Of a DNA stretch of 52,196 nucleotides, positions 15,997-24,611 are shown one piece after another. The notes below the pieces were generated by a model. It saw only the letters and a list, made by a program, of their open reading frames with translations, was not told the DNA's origin and made no database searches. The position numbers and the translations under genes are program-made. Each line of letters opens with the position of its first letter. Position 1 is the stretch's first letter. Origin of the DNA: Chitinophagaceae bacterium UBA7600 (GTDB taxonomy: Bacteria > Bacteroidota > Bacteroidia > Chitinophagales > Chitinophagaceae); assembly GCA_002478885.1 (NCBI GenBank), contig DLKC01000032.1:1-52196 (forward strand). Direction: 5' to 3'.

Positions 15997-16581
15997 ATGG
16001 AAGATGCGTTGGCAGCACTGAAAGCATTTGTTTCTGCTATTGAAACTTTTGAGGTAACGGAGTGGGAGGAATTTGCGACTATCTGGAAGCCGTTTGAAGC
16101 AAGGCGTAAAACCCTGCTTACAAAGGCTGGCGAGACGGAACGTTACCTTTATTTTGTGCTCGAAGGTGTACAACGTGGATTTTATGCTGCCGATGATGGG
16201 CGAGAGGCGACCATTGTGTTTACTTATCCCGTTTCTTTTTCCGGTATCATCGACTCTTTTCTTTTGCAACAGCCGTCGAGATATATGCTGGAGACGCTTA
16301 CCAGCAGTAGGTTTATAAGAACCGAATACCGGCAGATCGCGCCGCTTTGGGCGAAATATCATTCAATAGAAACGTTTAACAGGAAGGCGTTGAGCGTAAC
16401 ACTCTCCGGTACGCTGCAACGACAAATAGAATTACAGTGTTTCTCGGCAGAAGAAAAATTCAGGGCATTATTAAAGCGTAGTCCGCACGTTCTTCAATTG
16501 ATTCCGCATAAATACCTCGCTTCCTACCTTGGCCTTGATGCGACAACATTTAGTAAGTTGCTTGGATCGGTGCGATTGTAA
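15997..16581 (+). CDS. Crp/Fnr-type regulator (cNMP-binding fold)
   Basis: The ATG at 15997 gives 194 residues; a TTG five codons upstream would give 199. The N-terminal part (about 15-120) has the cyclic-nucleotide-binding beta-roll pattern: FEARRKTLLTKAGETERYLYFVLEGVQRGFY, then FTYPVSFSGIIDSFL. The long C-helix and a short helix-turn-helix follow (FRALLKRSPHVLQLIPHKYLASYLGLDATTFSKLL). The C-terminal sequence fits Bacteroidota one-component regulators of this superfamily. TATGTTTG at 15977-15984 fits the TAnnTTTG promoter element but lies very close to the start codon. Its ligand is unknown. Confidence 0.82.
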   Translation: MEDALAALKAFVSAIETFEVTEWEEFATIWKPFEARRKTLLTKAGETERYLYFVLEGVQRGFYAADDGREATIVFTYPVSFSGIIDSFLLQQPSRYMLETLTSSRFIRTEYRQIAPLWAKYHSIETFNRKALSVTLSGTLQRQIELQCFSAEEKFRALLKRSPHVLQLIPHKYLASYLGLDATTFSKLLGSVRL

Positions 16582-16603
16582 AATGCACAGGAGCGTATCA
16601 AAA

Positions 16604-16690
16604 GCACAAGGGTGCGATCCCGAATCGTTTTTCCCGGGACAGTCGCAAGAGGTGATGCCCTATTGCTGGTGCCTGGCCCACATAAGGTTT
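16604..16690 (-). repeat. Repeat arm, long variant with hairpin insert
   Basis: On the minus strand this reads GGCATCACCTCTTGCG, the inserted segment CTGTCCCGGGAAAAACGATT, then CGGGATCGCACCCTTGTGC. It is the same long form as at 13594 and 20107. The outer part (TTATGTGGGCCAGGC) matches the TTTTATGGGCC start of other arms. Confidence 0.75.
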
Positions 16691-16760
16691 AAAAATCTTT
16701 GCCTGCACCAAGATTTATTTTTTTATATAGCCGCAGCTTTGTGTGGTAAATAAATAAATC

Positions 16761-17393
16761 ATGAAAAAATACAACACAAAATTGCTGACCGAAAAATTAC
16801 AACAGCAAACCGGTGTACTATTGGATAAAGCTGTGCAGGAATGGCAGATGATGAGCCCCGCAAAATTTGCTGAACAACCTGCCGCGGGTGAATGGAGTGC
16901 GATGCAGTGTCTTGACCATTTGAATATGTATGGCGATTATTACCTGCCTGCGATAGAAAAAGTGATCAATGATGCAAAGCAACAGCTGCAGCAACCGGCA
17001 ATAGTATTTAAACCTGGTATACTGGGAAATTATTTTACGAATATGATGAGGCCGGGGGATGATGGCAGGCCCGCAAAAAAGATAAAGGCGTTTAAAAATT
17101 ACAACCCGACGGCCAACAGCGACAGCGATGTGGTGATTGCAAAATTTATTGAACAGCAGGAAAAATTGCTGGCTTTACTGGATGAGTCGAAACTGATTGA
17201 TCTTAATAAATGCAGGGTGCCGGTTTCAATTGCACCATACATAAAACTAAAACTCGGCGATGTGTTTATGTTTCTTATCGCCCATAATTACCGGCATGTA
17301 TTGCAGGCAGAGCGTTCATTGCAGCATGCAGGGATTACTGCAACCAAAAAGAAAACTCTGCCGCTGCAATATTTTACAGCTATGTTTTTTTGA
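16761..17393 (+). CDS. DinB-family (DinB_2 type) four-helix protein
   Basis: This 210-residue cytoplasmic protein is mostly helical, with the metal-ligand pattern of the DinB/YfiT superfamily: His in QCLDHLNMYGDYYLPAI and the pair in FLIAHNYRHVLQAE near the C-terminus. It has nothing to do with DNA polymerase IV despite the name. Members are metal-dependent enzymes or thiol-transferases of mostly unknown substrate. The start is a plain ATG after an A+T-rich leader, and it ends at a shared bidirectional terminator with the fibre gene. Confidence 0.85.
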   Translation: MKKYNTKLLTEKLQQQTGVLLDKAVQEWQMMSPAKFAEQPAAGEWSAMQCLDHLNMYGDYYLPAIEKVINDAKQQLQQPAIVFKPGILGNYFTNMMRPGDDGRPAKKIKAFKNYNPTANSDSDVVIAKFIEQQEKLLALLDESKLIDLNKCRVPVSIAPYIKLKLGDVFMFLIAHNYRHVLQAERSLQHAGITATKKKTLPLQYFTAMFF

Positions 17394-17413
17394 TCAGCAA
17401 CCTGTATTGTAAA

Positions 17414-17454
17414 AATAAAGCGCCGCTTAGTTAAATACTGGGCGGCGCTTTATT
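17414..17454. terminator. Bidirectional terminator
   Basis: The stem AATAAAGCGCCGC (17414-17426) and GCGGCGCTTTATT (17442-17454) is perfect over 13 bp with A/T-rich ends on both strands. It serves the convergent DinB-family and fibre genes. Confidence 0.85.
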
Positions 17455-17473
17455 TAAAATAATTGTTGATTTG

Positions 17474-18736
17474 TTAGTCAGCAACAACCATTCTTTTTGT
17501 TTCTATTTTCTTCCCATCAACAACCAGGGAGTAGTTGTAAGTGCCGTTGCTTAACGCAGAAGCGTCTACATTCACGGAGCCCTGGCCTTTAGATAAAGGC
17601 ATTTGTTTGATTACTTTTCCATTCATGTCCGTGATAATTAATTGCGCATTGTTTGCATTTGCCGGAATGTTATAACGGATCGTTGTATTTTTTGTAAGCG
17701 GGTTTGGAATATTCTGATCCAGGGTGATGGCGTTCCCTCCAATTACCACAGAACTTTCCTGCGTGGCACTTGTTCCCTTATTCATGTTCGCGATGGTTGC
17801 TTTTAATTCGTTGATCTCTGCCTGCTGTTCCTGTATGGCTTTGGTGAGAATCGGGATCAGTTCGACATAGTCAACGGTTTTTACATCTTCATATTGTTTA
17901 ATTCCATTGCCGTCGACGCGAACAGGCTTTTTGCTGCTGCCAACCAGTTCAGGCATTACTTTTTCTACATCCTGCGCAAGAAAACCGTAACGCATATTTT
18001 TCCCGAGGCTTAACGCATTATACTTTTCGTTGTTAAAGTAATAAGTCTTCGGCTTAAGCTGGTTTACGATGCTTAACGCACTGCCGAGATCGTTGATATT
18101 GCGTTTCAGCTTTGCGTCGCTTAGCAGGTAATAATCTACAGCAACCATATTGCCCAATACCCAGTACTTGAAATCGCTTGTGTCGTACAAGGCCGCCAGT
18201 GTTTCCGGTGTAGCGAAATCGCTGGAGGAGTGTGAAATGTACAGTGTTCCATTATCACCCGCCGGAGCACTCCTGTAATGTTCAAACTGCCAGTCATTGG
18301 CGCCTGCGTTACTGTTGACCCACCTTACGGTAGAGTTTGAATCCAGGTTGCCGTTTGCAATTGGTAAGGTAATGTCGGGGCCATTTGCGTTAATGGTGAA
18401 AACAGATTGTGCGTTGCCATTCCTGAACTCAAAGCGCACATTGGTCTGGTTAAAATAAAGGCCATAGTTTGTGTTGCCTGAAAAAGCAAATGCATACCTG
18501 TTACCACCAACACGATACTGCGCGCTGGCACCATTAAAACTAAGGTTGCCGTTTGCATCAACCGTGGCGTAATTGTTGGCTGAACCCATCCTGGTGGTAC
18601 CGATCACCTGGAGATTTGAGGCGGGGGATAGTGTTCCGATACCAACATTGCCTGTTGTGGGAAAAGTGTTTGTTTGTGCGGCAGCGAGGTTAATACCTAC
18701 AAAAACCATCGCTGAAAAGACCAGTGTTTTTTTCAT
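17474..18736 (-). CDS. Secreted fibre-like protein with S74 and T9SS domains
   Basis: The ATG at 18736 gives 420 residues with a signal peptide (KKTLVFSAMVFVGINLAAAQ). An N-terminal module (about 25-110) carries NTFPTTGNVGIG, PASNLQVIG and YAFAFSGNTNYGLYFNQTN. It is shared with the proteins at 22627 and 37510. The middle contains an S74 tail-fibre chaperone domain, SDAKLKRNINDLG (Ser206, likely Lys dyad) to YGFLAQDVEKVMPEL, which trimerises fibres and can self-cleave. A coiled coil (QQAEINELKATIANMN) follows, then a type A T9SS sorting domain (about 345-420, DQNIPNPLTKNTTIRYNIP). It is predicted to be exported and surface-bound. An unusual point is that self-cleavage would separate the sorting signal from the body. 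Confidence 0.85.
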   Translation of the reverse strand: MKKTLVFSAMVFVGINLAAAQTNTFPTTGNVGIGTLSPASNLQVIGTTRMGSANNYATVDANGNLSFNGASAQYRVGGNRYAFAFSGNTNYGLYFNQTNVRFEFRNGNAQSVFTINANGPDITLPIANGNLDSNSTVRWVNSNAGANDWQFEHYRSAPAGDNGTLYISHSSSDFATPETLAALYDTSDFKYWVLGNMVAVDYYLLSDAKLKRNINDLGSALSIVNQLKPKTYYFNNEKYNALSLGKNMRYGFLAQDVEKVMPELVGSSKKPVRVDGNGIKQYEDVKTVDYVELIPILTKAIQEQQAEINELKATIANMNKGTSATQESSVVIGGNAITLDQNIPNPLTKNTTIRYNIPANANNAQLIITDMNGKVIKQMPLSKGQGSVNVDASALSNGTYNYSLVVDGKKIETKRMVVAD

Positions 18737-19060
18737 AATGCAGAAATTTTTGAGGTGAACAATGAATATAATCAATTAATTATAAATAAATTACGTGGTT
18801 TTGAAACTTTCGTAAATTTCTAATCTCTCTTACCGGGGCATTTGAAATCTATTCAAAAATTATTGCAAATAGTGTTTGAAACCTGCGTTGGAAAGTTGCT
18901 CAAAACGGTACTTGAAACTGCCGGATAAAATTCTCCTGCACATCCATGGTGTGCATGCGCCGGGTTTGAGTAATTGCGATCATTACCGGTTTAAAATGGT
19001 AATGACGGCCGGAAATATTACGAGGAGTCTTCTTTAGTTTACTAATTTGCCGTTGCAAAA
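18737..19060. other. Intergenic region with spaced TTGAAAC elements
   Basis: This 324-bp gap lies between divergent genes (fibre 17474 and metallo-hydrolase 19061). The heptamer TTGAAAC, or TTGAAAT once, occurs at 18801, 18842, 18876 and 18912 on the plus strand, 34-41 bp apart. This could be a regulator-binding array for the fibre gene. The left end is very A+T-rich. No gene is recognised. Confidence 0.35.
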
Positions 19061-20104
19061 ATGAAAAACATGCGTTTGAAGATCACCGGTAAGCTGCCCT
19101 CTCCAGAGCATTTAAAATTGTTGAAGCAATCGCCACACTACCGAGACAAAAGTTTTCAGAATTTATCCGATACGCCGATGATATCGGAAGATGCGTCTTA
19201 TTGGAAAATGACGAAAGACTATTTTAAGGGCAACAAAAATGGCGCACCGCCAAAGCCACTGCCGCATATCGCCACCGACCTTAATCGATTGCATGAAACT
19301 GCGCCAATAATTGTTTGGTTCGGCCACTCTTCTTATCTCATAAAGATTGATGGGAAAACGATATTGACCGATCCCGTTTTAAGCGGCAATGCTGCGCCGC
19401 TTTCTTTTATGGTGAGGGCTTTTCCGGGCGCTAACACCTATAAGGCGGAAGATATGCCGCCTATCGATTATCTCGTGCTCAGCCACGACCATTACGATCA
19501 CCTGGATTACAAAACGGTTATTAAGCTGAAAGACCGCATCGGCAGAATATATTGTTCGCTGGGCGTTAGTTCCCATCTTGTTTACTGGGGTTTCAATAAA
19601 AATGATATCACCGAAATGGACTGGTGGCAAACAAAAAAAATGAACAACCATATGAGCATTACCGCGGCGCCTGCAAGGCATTTTTCCGGCCGTGGTTTAA
19701 AGCGCGGGCAAACATTCTGGTCGTCGTTTATTTTGCAAACACCGACATACAATTTGTATCTCGGCGGGGATTCCGGCTATGATACACATTTTGCCGAAAT
19801 AGGCAACAAATACGGCCCGTTCGATCTTGCTATTCTTGAGTGCGGGCAATACAATACCATGTGGCGGCATATTCACATGATGCCCGAAGAAACTGCGCAG
19901 GCAGCGATCGACCTTAAAGCGAAAGTGTTGTTGCCTGTGCATTGGGGAAAGTTTACACTCGCGCTGCACGATTGGGACGAGCCTATTATAAGGCTACTGC
20001 AACAATCAAAAGAGTTTGGGCTGCAGGTAACAACGCCGATGATCGGCGAGCCTGTTTTGCTGAACCAGCATTATCCTTCTTCGCAGTGGTGGATGTTTCA
20101 ATAA
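19061..20104 (+). CDS. MBL-fold metal-dependent hydrolase
   Basis: This 347-residue cytoplasmic protein belongs to the metallo-beta-lactamase superfamily, NAPE-PLD/YddR-like subgroup. The zinc motif HxHxDH is HDHYDHL (His142, His144, Asp146, His147). Further ligand motifs are APARHFSG, LGGDSGYDTHF and VLLPVHWGKF. A preceding beta-strand pair (IIVWFGHSSYLIKIDGKTILTDPVL) is typical of lipid-directed members. The true substrate is unknown. It has no signal peptide. It is monocistronic and divergent from the fibre gene. Confidence 0.88.
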   Translation: MKNMRLKITGKLPSPEHLKLLKQSPHYRDKSFQNLSDTPMISEDASYWKMTKDYFKGNKNGAPPKPLPHIATDLNRLHETAPIIVWFGHSSYLIKIDGKTILTDPVLSGNAAPLSFMVRAFPGANTYKAEDMPPIDYLVLSHDHYDHLDYKTVIKLKDRIGRIYCSLGVSSHLVYWGFNKNDITEMDWWQTKKMNNHMSITAAPARHFSGRGLKRGQTFWSSFILQTPTYNLYLGGDSGYDTHFAEIGNKYGPFDLAILECGQYNTMWRHIHMMPEETAQAAIDLKAKVLLPVHWGKFTLALHDWDEPIIRLLQQSKEFGLQVTTPMIGEPVLLNQHYPSSQWWMFQ

Positions 20105-20106
20105 TG

Positions 20107-20192
20107 TTTTTCGGAGCCTGGCTTCAAAACTTCGTGGCATCGGCTCTTATGCCTGTCCCGGGAGGAACCGATCCGGGATCACACTCTTGTGC
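20107..20192 (+). repeat. Repeat arm, long variant with hairpin insert
   Basis: The arm starts just after the metallo-hydrolase stop (TTTTTCGGAGCCTGGC) and has GTGGCATCGGCTCTTATG. The inserted TGTCCCGGGAGGAACCGA and CCGGGA follow, then TCACACTCTTGTGC. A short-form arm faces it at 20649, beyond the thioesterase gene, so the gene lies between inverted arms. Confidence 0.75.
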
Positions 20193-20214
20193 TTTTGCAC
20201 ATGATCTGTTCAGT

Positions 20215-20616
20215 TTATGCAAACATATTGATCATCTCTTCATCAATTTTTTTTGGGCGTTGTGTTTTGCGGTCGAGCGGTATCCAAACGCTGGCCGCGC
20301 TGATGATCTTTTTGTTGTCTGCCGGGCGAATGATCCCGTAATGACGTTTCCATGTTACATTGGTATAATCGCCGGTCCATGTTTCCATTTGTAATTCATC
20401 GCCGAGGAAAGCCTGGTTAAAATAATCCACTTCATGCCGCTTGATCATCCACAGTACTTCGTTCTTTAATTTTTCGGAAACAAAAGTATTCCAGTGTTCA
20501 GCGGCAATGTCCTGCATCCACTGCACATAAATAACATTGTTTACATGCTGTACTTCGTCGAGATGCTGCGGCTGCACGATGATCGTTTTTTTATAATGGC
20601 TGTTCTTTAGTTCCAT
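20215..20616 (-). CDS. Acyl-CoA thioesterase, 4HBT hotdog family
   Basis: The ATG at 20616 gives 133 residues. A longer start at 20667 would read through the flanking repeat arm and is rejected. The hotdog fold is shown by HLDEVQHVNNVIYVQWMQD, in which the Asp (of HLDE) and His-Val-Asn-Asn match the YbgC/FadM-type active site. The pattern then continues with AFLGDELQMETW and SAASVWIPLDRKTQRPKKI. Such enzymes hydrolyse acyl-CoA thioesters; the exact acyl group cannot be read. It sits alone on the minus strand between inverted repeat arms. Confidence 0.88.
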   Translation of the reverse strand: MELKNSHYKKTIIVQPQHLDEVQHVNNVIYVQWMQDIAAEHWNTFVSEKLKNEVLWMIKRHEVDYFNQAFLGDELQMETWTGDYTNVTWKRHYGIIRPADNKKIISAASVWIPLDRKTQRPKKIDEEMINMFA

Positions 20617-20648
20617 GCGTAGCAATTGATGATGCACAAAGCTATGCA

Positions 20649-20707
20649 GTACAAGTGAGTGACACAACAGGTGATGCCATAAAAGCCGTCAGTTGGCTAC
20701 AAAAAAA
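20649..20707 (-). repeat. Repeat arm, GTTGTGTCACTC subtype
   Basis: On the minus strand it reads GGCATCACCTGTTGTGTCAC followed by TCACTTGTAC, with an outer TTTTTTTGTAGCC start. It is the short form of the A+T-variant core (TGTCACTC instead of CGTCGCAC), seen also at 34721 and 48990-49311. Confidence 0.75.
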
Positions 20708-20733
20708 TAAACCGCATACTTTATGCGGTTTAT
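20701..20733 (-). terminator. Terminator of the M23 peptidase gene
   Basis: The stem ATAAACCGCATA (20707-20718) and TATGCGGTTTAT (20722-20733) has a minimal loop. On the minus strand it is followed by a T-run (complement of AAAAAAA at 20701-20707). It lies about 20 bp beyond the stop codon at 20754 and overlaps the outer end of the adjacent repeat arm. Confidence 0.8.
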
Positions 20734-20753
20734 GCACTGTATAATAAAGGGGT

Positions 20754-22547
20754 TTATTGTAGGATGATCTTTTCTGTAATGCGTTTGCCTGCCATTACGA
20801 TTTCAACAAGGTACATGCCTTTGGGTTTGCCGGTAATGTTGATGGGTTGCAGCAGTTGCCCGTTATATGTTTTTGCAGGAATAGTATAAATGACCTGCCC
20901 CATTATATTCCTGATATTAATGCCGGCATTGAAACGCTCCTTTTGCTGGATGTTTATAGTGAATATACCTGTGGATGGATTTGGAAATACTTTAACCGTG
21001 GACGCTGTTTTGTCTTCCGTTTGCAACTGGTTACCTGCGTCATTACTGACGATGGCTTGCGGGGCGGATCCGGTTACGCTGTTGCTGCAGCCTCTTGTGT
21101 TGGCTACGAAACGGCAACCGGCAGTTGCGCGGAAACCTGCGGTCAGCGTTACCTTGCCATCGGCCATATACTTTATGTAATTGGCAGAGGAACCGCTGAT
21201 GGTTTGTGAAGAGGAGATGGAATAGCTGACCATATAGCCTTTCTGCCCGCTTACCGCGCCACTTATTCCAATAGAAAACTGGCAATCCTTTGTGAAATAA
21301 TGTGAGTAAGTCTTGCCTCCGAATGTTGTTGTGTAGCGGTAAGTGCCGGCCGGATCTGAGTCGGTAAATGCATAACCAGCATCATCGGGAATAAAGGACC
21401 GGGAGCCAGTTGTATTAATCCTGTCATATTTGCGCCATAAGTTTCCGTCGGGTTGATAAATATAGAAAGTGTCTCTTTTACCGTCCAGCCAGTCCCTGAA
21501 TTTTGTACGCAGCCAGAATTTGTCACCGGCAACGAAGGAATTATCAGGGTAAAGCAACAAATCTTTATCACACCAGTTGCTGCCTTCTACAAAACCCTCC
21601 GGGTCGCTGCTATGGCTCTCCATGGTTAAAACAGCGGGATCATTGTATGGCGGTTCGGTGATCCACCAACTGCTGGATGAAACAGCGCAGGTGCCATTGG
21701 CAAAAGGGTCTACTACCGTGCCGGTGTTTTCATAACCGGAGCCTGCATTAACATAACCCGTGCGTACTTCAAAATGCAGGTGCGGACCCGTGGAGCAGCC
21801 GGAACTTCCGGCAATGCCGAGAAAGTCTCCTGCGTTAACGCGGTCACCTTCCTGTTTCGTGGTTAAACTGTTTTGCAGCATGTGCATATAAAAAGATGCA
21901 GTGCTGCCATCATCGTGGAGAATAACCACATAATTACCACGGTTATCCGGTTCGGAACCGCAAATAGAGGCCGGCGGATCGCATTGCTCGTCAAATGCGC
22001 CGTCGTGTTTGTCGACAATTACACATGGTGCGGCTGCGATAACCCAAATGTTTTTCTCTGTCTTCTCGTTCCAGTAATAGGGTTCAAGTAAAATGTCTGT
22101 GCCTGTATGATAGTCATAGCTTCGGTCGCCACAACTGTAATCTGCTATTTCAGCGGGGTTGTTGTTGTCGCCATCGTTAATGGAATTGGGATCAAGGTCA
22201 ACAAAGTTCATGATTCGCCAGGAAGGGAAATCCCGTTGTTTTATATCTGCCAGTGGCCAGCGAAAGGAGACAGGTGTGGCTGGGGCGTTGGCCTGCTGCA
22301 TATTTTGTTGCTGCACCTGCGGCAGTTTACCCGCGGCCTTCAATGTTGCAATCTTTTCAATAGTTCTTTTATTGATAAATGTGGAATACGCTGATGTAAT
22401 GCCACAAACATTCTTTTCTTTTTGCGCGGGTTTGTTTCGTGTTTGGGCCGACGCCGTTTGCACCCATGCAAACAGGCAAAGCCATAAGACGCATTTTATT
22501 TTTTGAGTGAATGCGCGTGCATGCACCGTGATCAATTTCTTTTTCAT
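20754..22547 (-). CDS. T9SS-exported M23 peptidase
   Basis: This 597-residue protein has a signal peptide (about 18-35, KCVLWLCLFAWVQTASAQ). A LytM/M23 endopeptidase domain (about 95-290) has the zinc motif HTGTD (His147, Asp151) and GPHLHFE (His256, His258), so it should be active; such enzymes cut peptidoglycan stem cross-bridges or Gly-rich proteins. A beta-rich module follows (about 300-480, with DSDPAGTYRYTTTFGGKTY). The end is a type A T9SS domain (FPNPSTGIFTIN to GMYLVEIVMAGKRITEKIIL). Export outside the cell suggests it attacks other cells or proteins, which is inference. It is monocistronic with its own terminator. Confidence 0.9.
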   Translation of the reverse strand: MKKKLITVHARAFTQKIKCVLWLCLFAWVQTASAQTRNKPAQKEKNVCGITSAYSTFINKRTIEKIATLKAAGKLPQVQQQNMQQANAPATPVSFRWPLADIKQRDFPSWRIMNFVDLDPNSINDGDNNNPAEIADYSCGDRSYDYHTGTDILLEPYYWNEKTEKNIWVIAAAPCVIVDKHDGAFDEQCDPPASICGSEPDNRGNYVVILHDDGSTASFYMHMLQNSLTTKQEGDRVNAGDFLGIAGSSGCSTGPHLHFEVRTGYVNAGSGYENTGTVVDPFANGTCAVSSSSWWITEPPYNDPAVLTMESHSSDPEGFVEGSNWCDKDLLLYPDNSFVAGDKFWLRTKFRDWLDGKRDTFYIYQPDGNLWRKYDRINTTGSRSFIPDDAGYAFTDSDPAGTYRYTTTFGGKTYSHYFTKDCQFSIGISGAVSGQKGYMVSYSISSSQTISGSSANYIKYMADGKVTLTAGFRATAGCRFVANTRGCSNSVTGSAPQAIVSNDAGNQLQTEDKTASTVKVFPNPSTGIFTINIQQKERFNAGINIRNIMGQVIYTIPAKTYNGQLLQPINITGKPKGMYLVEIVMAGKRITEKIILQ

Positions 22548-22626
22548 AACAAATAATTTTAGTGTGAGCGGGTGTTTCTGCGTTTTGATAAAAGCTGTGA
22601 AATAATTTCAGCCTGCAGCATTCAAA

Positions 22627-24276
22627 TTATTTGTTCTGTGTTTTTAATGCCTGCAGTTCTTCGTTCAGCTTTATTACGTACAGCGTAAGCTCTTCCACTT
22701 TTTGCATCAGCATTTTGTTCATCCTGCCAACTTCAATGCCATCTTTCATTGCTTCCGCAGCGGGAACATCGGGCAGGTGATTGTTTTCGGTAACATATTT
22801 TTTCAGCGTTTGCAGCGGCATCAATTTGTAGTCTTTCGCGAAAACGTAATCGGGCCATGTACCATTGAGCTCTACACGAACTTCTTCGGCCATTACTTTA
22901 CCCACTACGCTTAATAAATAGCCGGTAGCGATTTTGCCGTTGCTGCCTATGGAAACATTGCCTGCAGCATCGACCCATACCCGGCCTGTTCCATTCGTAC
23001 GCAGGATGACTTTGCCACTTGCATTGCCGGAGTTGGTAGCGAGCAACAAGTCGCTTCCGCTTGCACGCAGGTAAGCATTTTCGGTTGCGCCATCTTTAAA
23101 CTGGATATAAGGATTGGTGCCTGATATGGTTAGTATTTCATTGTCTCCACCTACATAAGTGTGGCCGGAGAAGAAGCCCGCATAATTTGTACCTGTGCCT
23201 GATGCGGAGCCAAACACGGCATAACCAAATTGCCCGCTTGCAGTGGTTACTTTTCCATATACTCCATAGTTACCGGTTGCACCCTGTGCTTCACCATACA
23301 GCGCATGGTTTAAGGCCGTATTTGTAGCGATTGTTTTTCCATACACGCCATAATTATTTCCTGAGGAAGCGGTAGATGCACCAAGTACACCATAGTTGTT
23401 TACGGCGCCTCCCTGGCTCCAACCATAAACACCTGCACCATCGTTCGTGTTGTTTCTTTTAATACCAAGTGCACCAATATCATTAAAGGATAAATTCGGA
23501 AATACAATGGGGTACATGCCCGATGGGTTGTCTACACCGAGATAGCCAACGGAATTAATTGTTGTTGAGCCGGTGGAATTACTCTCACCACGAATGGCTG
23601 AATAGATGGCGCTGGAGAGGCCGCTGGTTGCCTGGCGCAACACAGAAAAACGGTGCTCGGTATCCGGCGCTTTATTAATGCCGATTTTGCTGCCGTTATC
23701 TTGTATAAGCCCTGTTACAAGCGCAGTGCCATTCCATCGCGGAATAAAGCCCGTGCTGTTTGACCCGACTTCCGGATCGGTTTCTGTAACAAGGCCACCG
23801 CCAAGTGTAACCCAGGCTGAGCCGTTATAGCCTTCAAAATTTGTTCCGTTCCATCTCAGGGTGCCGGCAACATTGCTGGCACTGTTGCCTATTTGCACGC
23901 CGGCCGCGAATACGCCGCTGCCATCATTTGCGCCAACATAAAATACCGGTATGGCGCTTCCGTTTCTAAACTCGTAGCGCACATTTGTTGAGTTAAAAAA
24001 CAGGCCATAATTCGGATTGCCTGCATACTGGAAAGCATATTTATTGCCGGCAACCTTGTAAGCAGCAGTGCCGGTAAACGAAAGATTGCCCGAAGCATCA
24101 AAGCCGGTATAGTTGGCTGCGCTTCCAAAACGCGAAGTGCCAATAACCTGGATGTTTGATGCGGGCGAAAGTGTTCCTATGCCCACATTGCCTGTGGCTG
24201 GAAAAGTGTTGTTCTGTGCGTTGGTAATACTGGTGGTAGCAACGGCCATACAAATAAATAGCAGTGTTTTTTTCAT
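22627..24276 (-). CDS. Secreted fibre-like protein without S74 or T9SS domain
   Basis: This 549-residue protein has a signal peptide (KKTLLFICMAVATTSITNAQ) and the shared N-terminal module (NTFPATGNVGIG, PASNIQVIG, AFQYAGNPNYGLFFNSTN). The long middle (about 170-460) is Gly/Asn-rich with repeated GVYGxxxxxxGNYGVYGK-like strands (NNYGVYGKTIATN, GNYGVYGKVTTAS), suggesting a beta-prism or beta-helix fibre. The end is a conserved Bacteroidota tail, LKKYVTENNHLPDVPAAEAM then MNKMLMQKVEELTLYVIKLN, a coiled coil. It lacks the S74 chaperone and the sorting domain of its relatives, so localisation and assembly differ. The ATG at 24276 is used. Confidence 0.8.
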   Translation of the reverse strand: MKKTLLFICMAVATTSITNAQNNTFPATGNVGIGTLSPASNIQVIGTSRFGSAANYTGFDASGNLSFTGTAAYKVAGNKYAFQYAGNPNYGLFFNSTNVRYEFRNGSAIPVFYVGANDGSGVFAAGVQIGNSASNVAGTLRWNGTNFEGYNGSAWVTLGGGLVTETDPEVGSNSTGFIPRWNGTALVTGLIQDNGSKIGINKAPDTEHRFSVLRQATSGLSSAIYSAIRGESNSTGSTTINSVGYLGVDNPSGMYPIVFPNLSFNDIGALGIKRNNTNDGAGVYGWSQGGAVNNYGVLGASTASSGNNYGVYGKTIATNTALNHALYGEAQGATGNYGVYGKVTTASGQFGYAVFGSASGTGTNYAGFFSGHTYVGGDNEILTISGTNPYIQFKDGATENAYLRASGSDLLLATNSGNASGKVILRTNGTGRVWVDAAGNVSIGSNGKIATGYLLSVVGKVMAEEVRVELNGTWPDYVFAKDYKLMPLQTLKKYVTENNHLPDVPAAEAMKDGIEVGRMNKMLMQKVEELTLYVIKLNEELQALKTQNK

Positions 24277-24347
24277 AACGTGTTGTTTTGTTATGTCAAA
24301 ATTGACGTGTAACGAATGCCTTTTCTATACCACAAATGAGGTAGGTG

Positions 24348-24530
24348 TTTTTTATGGGCCCGGCTTTGGAACAACAATGTTGCTTTGCTTGCGTCGCACT
24401 CTTGTACTTTCAGAACAAGGCGCAGCAAAGCCACACGAATGATTTCTTGTTTTGCTGACTTACGTTCCCGCAGCTGAAGAGTGCGACGCAACAGGCGCCG
24501 CCATAACATACCGTTGCCCGGCTCAAAAAA
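24348..24530. repeat. Inverted repeat pair (GTTGCGTCGCAC family)
   Basis: The left arm begins TTTTTTATGGGCCCGGC and ends in TTGCGTCGCACTCTTGTAC (24389-24407). The right arm is GAAGAGTGCGACGCAAC (24476-24492), followed by CAGGCGCCGCC and ending in GCTCAAAAAAA. The ~70-bp centre is not shared with other pairs. This is the clearest complete copy of the element, about 183 bp. Confidence 0.82.
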
Positions 24531-24567
24531 ATATACGGGCATGTAAACGTCAATCTCTTGGATAAAC

Positions 24568-24595
24568 AAAACCCTGCAGGTTGCTGCAGGGTTTT
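24568..24595. terminator. Terminator of the large beta-helix protein gene
   Basis: The stem AAAACCCTGCAG (24568-24579) and CTGCAGGGTTTT (24584-24595) is perfect over 12 bp with A/T ends on both strands. It lies 17 bp beyond the stop codon of the gene ending at 24612. Confidence 0.85.
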
Positions 24596-24611
24596 AACAG
24601 CGTTGCTGTTG

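Larger units (their letters stand above)
24277..24611. other. Intergenic region with a paired repeat and terminator
   Basis: This 335-bp gap upstream of the 22627 fibre gene holds TCAAAATTGA (24296-24305), also present before the 37510 fibre gene at 39534-39543, then the inverted repeat pair (24348-24530) and the terminator of the large protein gene (24568-24595). No gene is recognised. Confidence 0.5.

Noticed and set aside
20617..20667. Longer N-terminus for the thioesterase
   Set aside because: The extra codons are the repeat arm itself, and the family starts at MELKNSHYKK.
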